From positions 372,001 to 436,000 of the forward strand of contig CADCXD010000019.1 in assembly GCA_902806575.1 (NCBI GenBank): 64,000 nucleotides of DNA. Reading direction: 5' to 3'. Numbering within the stretch: the stretch's first letter is position 1; every line of letters starts with the position of its first letter. This stretch comes from Jackrogersella multiformis (Eukaryota; Ascomycota; Sordariomycetes; Xylariales; Hypoxylaceae). Of the stretch, positions 58,962 through 64,000 are shown in pieces. The notes beneath the pieces were generated by a model that was not told the DNA's origin, searched no databases, and saw only the letters and a list, made by a program, of their open reading frames with translations. Both the position numbers and the translations under genes were made by a program.

Positions 58962-61851
58962 ATGTATGCCTTTAAGGTACTCGTCCCCCTCTTCCTTGCC
59001 CTCGACGCGGTGGCTGCCACTCCCCTCGGCGCCATCGCTGGCATCTTCATGATCCTCTGCCTTTCCGGTTACGATGGGCATGATCCCTTCTGGCACACCG
59101 TTGCTCTCGTCCTGAATGCAGCCGCGGCGATGTCCGTTGACAAACTTTTCGGTTGGGAGCTATCCCAAGTAATTTACGGCACCGTTCTATTGGGCGCGTG
59201 CCGTATTTTCTGCGGGATGAAGTACCCAGCCGGACACGTCGTCGCGGCCACCATGCTGGTGCACAGTCTGTGTTGCATGGACGAGAAGGGGTTCGTCATC
59301 ACTCTGATGGCGACCCTATGTGCCAACTTCTTCCCAGACAGGGTTATCGCCATGCTGGGTCAAGAATTCTTGTAAGTAATATAGAGCTTTCATTTCTTCA
59401 TATCTTCTCTTCAAGAACCCTTATTCTTCACATACTTCCACTCTCCATTTCCCTCTCCAATTCCCTCTTCACCTGATTTCCCTTATTCCTACGTATCTTC
59501 TATTTACAAATGTTTTCTTATCACGCGTCTATCCTTCACCTTCAACCCTTCTTCCTCCATTTATCAATCACCTTTTTCTACAAGCACTTTCCCTATAAGC
59601 CTCGTCTTCATGATACCCTTTTTACGATCCAACTTCCCCACAGAGTTGGTTAAGCAATAATTACCACCAGACAACCACGAACCGCCATTTTGAAGAAATA
59701 ATTGCTAACTCATCTTTTTATAGTGCTCTGGTGTGCGGAATCGTCTCCCTGTGTCTGCCACTGCTTTCAGTGGTCCGTAGTGGTGTGGCTCTCGCCTGCC
59801 ACTCACCCACCACTGTCAGACAGTGGCTTACATGGGGACGAGGAAAGCCGAAGATGGTGGATGCTGCCACCCAGATGGATCCTCCTCCTCGGCCCCTCGT
59901 AGATTCCAGCACCCAGACCGACACAGCCGGCTCCCAGACGGTTGACGCTGGGACTCAGATGAGCCAGCTCACCGTCGCTCGCCCGGTATTGGCTTTGGCG
60001 TCTCGACAAGTGAAGCCCCGGAAGACGCTCCTACGACGAGGACTAGGACTCAAGGCAGGCCCAGTCCCTGTTGAATGCACCGCCCCCAATTCCCGTGCAT
60101 TCATCAGGGATCTTTGGGCTGCTAAGAGGAACCCTGTCCCGTCGGAAGACTCTTCCGACAAGCAGACCGCCAAGCCGATTGCGGAGCCGGCTGTTAGTAC
60201 TGAAGTCGACACCTCCTGTGTCACCGACGAGCGGCTTGTCCCCGTCGAGGAGGTGTCACTTCCTATCCCTCCTCCCTCCGATGTCACCGACGAGACATCT
60301 AGTCTCGTCGCGGAGGGAGTGACTCGCCAACCTATGGCCACAAGGGAATCGTCACCTCCCTTGCCTATCACCGAAGAGATCCTTGGCGACGAGGACTCTA
60401 TCTCTATCTCGAAATCCTTCCTCGACCTCGCGGACGAATATCTCGGCGCCACCGACGAGGCGGCAGAAGACCTCCTAGCCACCCTCGACCAGTCTTCTGT
60501 CCCTGCCGAAGAGACCGCCACCGCCGCAGAGGTCACCCCCGAGGAAGAGGTCGCCCTCGCCAACGAGATTGCTCCCGCCCCAGAGGCTCCTCCTACTACA
60601 GAGACTACTCCTCCGGTAGAGATTGTCTCTGTAGAGGAGTTCGTTCCGGCTGAAGAGACTGCCATGATGGAGGCTTCCGTATGGCATGAAGATCCATCTC
60701 TCTTCGCCGAGGCCTCTGAGGTGTACGAGAATCTCAATTTCGAGATAGAGAACTCGGTGATGGAGGCCCCTCCCATTCCCGACAACTTCCCGCTATCTCT
60801 CCCCGTCGCTATAGAGCAACCCGCTCAGTATGAGATGGACTGGGTGAGTGGTGATCATGCCAACATACAATCGCCATTCACTCAGTTTGATCATACTGAG
60901 CAGCAGCAGCAAAGTCTGGGCTTCGACTTTGCTGCTGTGGGTCTCTACCCGGGGCCAGAGACGGCGGGGGATGTTGTCATGGGGGGCACCTCCTTGCCAC
61001 CTACCCCCTCTCCTGCGGAGATGCCGAGGTCCGACGTGGAGATGTTAGAACGTGACTGGCTTGAGTCATCTCCGATGCCAAGTCAGTCTACCTACCTAGT
61101 AGGCCAGCCGGGGCCCGTCGTCGATATGCAAGACGCCCCGCTGGTTCTATCATCTCTGCCGACGACTCCTGCGTCCTCCTTCCTCTTGCCCTCGGTGCCC
61201 AGCCCACCTCGCTCTTCTGCAGCTCCATTTACGCCAGCTGCAGAAGTTCCAGACGCGCCGCTCGTTCTGTCATCTCTACCACCAACCCCGGACCCACAGA
61301 CTCCTCACCCGCCAGACGTAGAGATGGCAGACGCGCTGTCTGTCAGACCCTCCCCAGCACCTACCTTCAAGTCGCCCGCCCGTGCGGCTCCTGATTTCTC
61401 TAGCATCCCAAAGTCATTTATCCTTCCTTCCAAGCAAAAAGAGAAGGCAAAACCATTGGTGCTAGAGACTTCGGAGCCGCGACGCTCGAAGGAGGTGATG
61501 GGGAAGGGGGGCATGCAGAGGGCAAAGGACCAGGCCGCTATAAAGCGAAACCTGGACAGGTCAACTTGGGTCGACTACGAGGGGTATCCGCATAAGGACC
61601 CTGGCGGTAGTCACCCCTGGGACGAGAATGACGAGACGCGACTACGGATGTTAGTCGCACAGATGGACGAGGCCGGAGGCCAAAGTTCCACCGTCATGTC
61701 CCAGCAAGAAGAGGAAATCCGCAAGGCCGAGGTAAAGCGGAGGGAAGAACACAAGAAGAAGGTGGACGAGCTGAAGGTCAAAGCCATACTGAGGCGTCGC
61801 CAGCAGCCAGTCAACCCCTTCATGCCGAAGAAGCGACCGCCAAAGAAGTAG
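58962..61851 (+). CDS. Multi-helix membrane protein with long acidic tail and three LC8-like TQT motifs
   Basis: Model: join(58962..59371, 59724..61851), 845 aa. The intron is 352 nt, unusually long for this window (GTAAGT to TATAG), and restores LGQEFFALVCGIVSLCLPLL. Residues 1-160 contain about five hydrophobic helices. Then come three motifs at exact 14-residue spacing: VDAATQMD, VDSSTQTD and VDAGTQMS (Gln at 187, 201 and 215), followed by a long Pro/Glu/Ser/Thr-rich disordered region with duplicated DAPLVLSSLPxTP. The basic end (about 745-845) includes STWVDYEGYPHKDPGGSHPWDENDETRLRMLVAQMDEAGG, a helical EEEIRKAEVKRREEHKKKVDELK and a Lys/Pro tail. TQT-type motifs bind dynein light chain LC8 in Nup159 and others; binding here is inferred. 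I recognise no family. Confidence 0.7.
59372..59723 (+). other. Long intron of the 845-aa membrane protein gene
   Basis: 352 nt, pyrimidine-rich (runs of CTTC, TTCCCTC), GTAAGT donor and TTTTTATAG acceptor. Other introns in the window are 46-119 nt. Confidence 0.7.
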
Positions 61852-62096
61852 GCTCTTCGGTTCTCCTCGTTCGACTTGTGTTCGACTTTCCCTTTCCTCA
61901 CCTCTTCTTGGGTTAACCAGGGGGTCAGGTGGTCCGATATTAGCCCTCGTTGCTACTCGGGGCAAGTTATTATGTGGAGCGATGCATATCTCCAGGAACC
62001 TAGTCATGTCATAGGCTAGGTTTTCCTTCCTTCCTTTGTTTGTTCGTGTGTATGAGCGCGAACTTACCGGCATCCGGCACGCTCCAAATAGTAACT
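61852..62096. other. Putative 3' UTR between the 845-aa gene and the hairpin array
   Basis: Only about 245 bp separate the stop codon from the first hairpin, so the array may lie in the 3' UTR of this gene. No other gene seen. Confidence 0.35.
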
Positions 62097-62642
62097 TACC
62101 TCGAGTAGCACGAGCTTACCTACTACACTTCTCTCTTCCGATGTACCGACTCGAGTGGTAAGAATCCGGTCATCGTGATACAGAACATCCCATCTCGAGT
62201 GGTAAGAGATCGGGATTGTTTCTTGTACAGAGTCGACTCGAGTGGTAAGAGTGCGACCATATACCTATAGGGCATCCCAACTCGAGTGGTAAGAGTGGGC
62301 TCTCCCCTTCGACATCAGCTCGAGTGGTAAGAGACCGATCATCCCAGATCAGGACATCCCAGGTCGAGTGGTAAGACCTTGGGTATGCTCCTTTTCACAC
62401 ATACACAACAACTCAGCTCGAGTGGCAAGAGCTGAGGGTTACTTCGATACAGTATAGGCTCGAGTGGCAAGAGTCTGGTCATATCCCGATAGAAGATATC
62501 TCAGGTCGAGTGGCAAGACCTTGAGTGTGCTCCATTACCTCTATCCCGATACCTTCCCTTCCTACATAACCTCCCACTCGAGTGGCAAGAGTCTGACTAG
62601 GTTCCCTTTTCTATAGACCATCCCATCTTGAGTGGTCGTAGT
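62097..62642 (+). repeat. Array of about 12 tRNA D-arm-like hairpins with covarying stems
   Basis: The core TCGAGTGG(T/C)AAGA or a close variant recurs with starts at 62101, 62151, 62195, 62238, 62282, 62320, 62364, 62418, 62460, 62506, 62578 and 62628, mostly 38-54 nt apart. The central GAGTGGYAA is constant; the flanking bases differ between copies but stay complementary. Examples are CCCAGGTC with GACCTTGGG (copy at 62364), CTCAGGTC with GACCTTGAG (62506), CTCAGCTC with GAGCTGAG (62418), ATCTC with GAGAT (62195) and CCCAACTC with GAGTGGG (62282). Early copies have T, copies 62418-62590 have C, at the loop pyrimidine. The loop resembles the D-arm/A-box of Ser and Leu tRNAs (CCGAGTGGTTAAGG), but no acceptor, anticodon or T arm is present. 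The first and last copies are degenerate. Strand is assigned from the nearby gene. Confidence 0.75.
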
Positions 62643-64000
62643 TTGGGTATGTCTCACATCATCATGCAGTCTAGAAGCGAAGGCAGTATCCAAGCGAGGA
62701 ATATAACTTCACGCTGCGAGGCTTGTGGGATGACCTTAGTATCTATTGGAGGGACCGGGTTCACATTACAATCCGAGTTTGGTATCAGCATTACACCATC
62801 AGGGGACCAAAACCTTTCCCAATAATCACAGTTTTGGATTGGGGCGACAACACGACTTAATTTGACGATAATAAACGAAAATCAACATACCACGAAATCA
62901 AGAGGAATAATATGTTCCAGTAGTATTACGATCTAAAAACAAATTCAACAGCGGCCCGTGAAACCTGCAGAGGAGGACTGCGAGTTTCTATCGGGCAATA
63001 TATCATTCATACACCAGCTAGAGATACCTGCTGCGTGTTCAAGTGTTTGGGAGGACACACAACATACTTCATTAGGAGAATTTGTTCCTGGTAGGAGAAC
63101 ATATTGATCCAGATGGCTTGATAGCCTCGACTTGGGGTAGGAAGCAATTTATATCACGAACCACAGACTGGATACGGTAGCCGCTCTATACTACCGGTCT
63201 ACTAAGCCATGAGTACCACTATCCCCCTCATTACCCAAGTACCCAGTTTATCACCACTGGGGCTATCAGACAGGACACTTCGCTGTCGACGGATCATTAT
63301 ATCTGTTCATTGGCAGTATTAATACGCAAAATCAACTACACCAAAAAAACACCAAAAGAACCCCGAAAAAAGGGAAACCAAAATTATTAATGGATAATTC
63401 CAGCAGTCTAAACTAACCTGCTGGTTACCACTTTAACCTGAGCCCCAAATCAGATACCGGGCACCAACTACCACACCACACCATATACTACATTATATCG
63501 AGGAAAAGATTAATTCCTTTGCCTAATCCAAAACCAAATAAACGCCCGCGGTCCTTATTCACTGGACGATCATCCTAGCAGGGTAATTTGAACTGCTACT
63601 TACCACATCAACACTACCTAGGTATTTACCAATTCAATAATACCTAGGTAATTACCACTCCAATACTACCTAGGGAGTGACCCCATCAACACTACTTACC
63701 ACTTCAATACATCATACCACGTTGACGACGTAGTCGCGGCCGCCGTCTTCAGGCGGCACCTAGCCGTATCGATGCATCTAGCCTCCGGGCAGCCCGCCAG
63801 GAGGCCCAAGCTACTGAACCGACACACTACCTATACCACTTCAACACACTATACCAGATTTCGGCTACCGGATCTCCCTTAACTGGCATTAATTACCTTT
63901 TGCCAAGCAGAATGCTAGCTATGCGGCCACTCACTCTGTCCGCCCTGTGCACCATGGCTATATGCCGGTGTGTAGATTAGGGTAACGGTCTTCATGTTTT
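62643..64000. other. Gene-free end of window
   Basis: No supportable gene. It contains the TACCACTTCAACAC repeat family (63597-63860) and, inside it, a GC-rich block at about 63720-63825 with GCGGCCGC. The left part is AT-rich and unique. Confidence 0.4.
63597..63860 (+). repeat. Diverged tandem repeat, unit about 25-28 bp
   Basis: Units resemble TTACCAC(T/A)TCAACACTACC, often followed by TAGGTA, starting near 63599, 63627, 63651, 63676, 63699 and 63834. An insertion-like GC-rich block of about 110 bp interrupts the series before the last copy. Confidence 0.6.

Noticed and set aside
59731..61851. Reading the 706-aa downstream part as a separate gene from 58962-59375
   Set aside because: It begins with GTG, not ATG, and the intron 59372-59723 joins both parts in frame and continues a transmembrane segment.
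62097..62642. CRISPR array or tRNA gene cluster at the regularly spaced repeats
   Set aside because: The host is eukaryotic, repeats are about 13 nt with variable flanks that pair with each other, and spacing is irregular. No T-arm/B box (GGTTCRANNCC) or acceptor stem accompanies the D-arm-like loops.
62628..62825. 65-aa ORF overlapping the last hairpin
   Set aside because: Starts inside the repeat array and shows no coding character.
63690..63900. Open frame through the NotI-containing GC block (HLAVSMHLASGQPARRPKLL)
   Set aside because: No start codon context, no splice partner and no recognised family; kept only as a composition anomaly.

Overview
The window looks like nuclear DNA of a filamentous ascomycete (Pezizomycotina). 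The evidence is genes split by short introns of about 46-90 nt with GTRNGT-like donors, CTAAC-like branch points and YAG acceptors, plus HET-domain, STAND-type and ankyrin genes, a vacuolar dipeptidyl aminopeptidase B, a block with the footprint of repeat-induced point mutation (RIP), and long gene-poor spacers full of the palindrome TACCTAGGTA. A Sordariomycete is my best guess, but nothing here proves it. All exon models were built by hand from splice signals and reading-frame continuity; none has been checked against transcripts or databases.

Layout. 0-7 kb: the 3' part of an amidoligase-like gene, a small secreted GPI-type protein, and an F-box/ankyrin gene interrupted by a stop codon. 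7.5-16 kb: a three-exon dipeptidyl aminopeptidase B, a YbjQ-family protein and a TAP-type alpha/beta hydrolase. 16-23 kb: a STAND N-terminal-domain protein without an NTPase, a histidine-phosphatase-like gene with a damaged RHG motif, and a HET protein, which suggests a self/non-self recognition neighbourhood. 22.6-32.7 kb: a D-2-hydroxyacid dehydrogenase, a secreted cupin-like protein, an isopropylmalate-synthase-like gene lacking its N-terminus joined directly to a methyltransferase lacking its C-terminus, a seven-helix membrane protein and an MFS permease. This may be the remains of a metabolite cluster. 33.0-34.3 kb: a TA-flanked element with terminal inverted repeats and a RIP-degraded interior. 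35-38 kb: an OTT_1508-type deaminase gene, a facing pair of telomere-like repeats, and a coiled-coil relic.

38.5-57.3 kb carries transport and housekeeping-like genes: a small Myb/SANT-like protein, a SulP/SLC26 anion transporter with a STAS domain, two orphan spliced genes found on the minus strand, a PMC1-type Ca2+-ATPase, and a divergent pair consisting of a DUR3-type transporter and an NtaA-type flavin monooxygenase that share a promoter with four GATA-factor sites.

59-64 kb holds the most unusual material. A gene encodes an 845-aa membrane protein with three dynein-light-chain (LC8)-like TQT motifs at exact 14-residue spacing. It is followed on the same strand by an array of about twelve short hairpins. 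These share the loop GAGTGG(T/C)AA, which resembles the D-arm/A-box of serine and leucine tRNAs, but their stems differ and several changes are compensatory. That pattern suggests a structured RNA.
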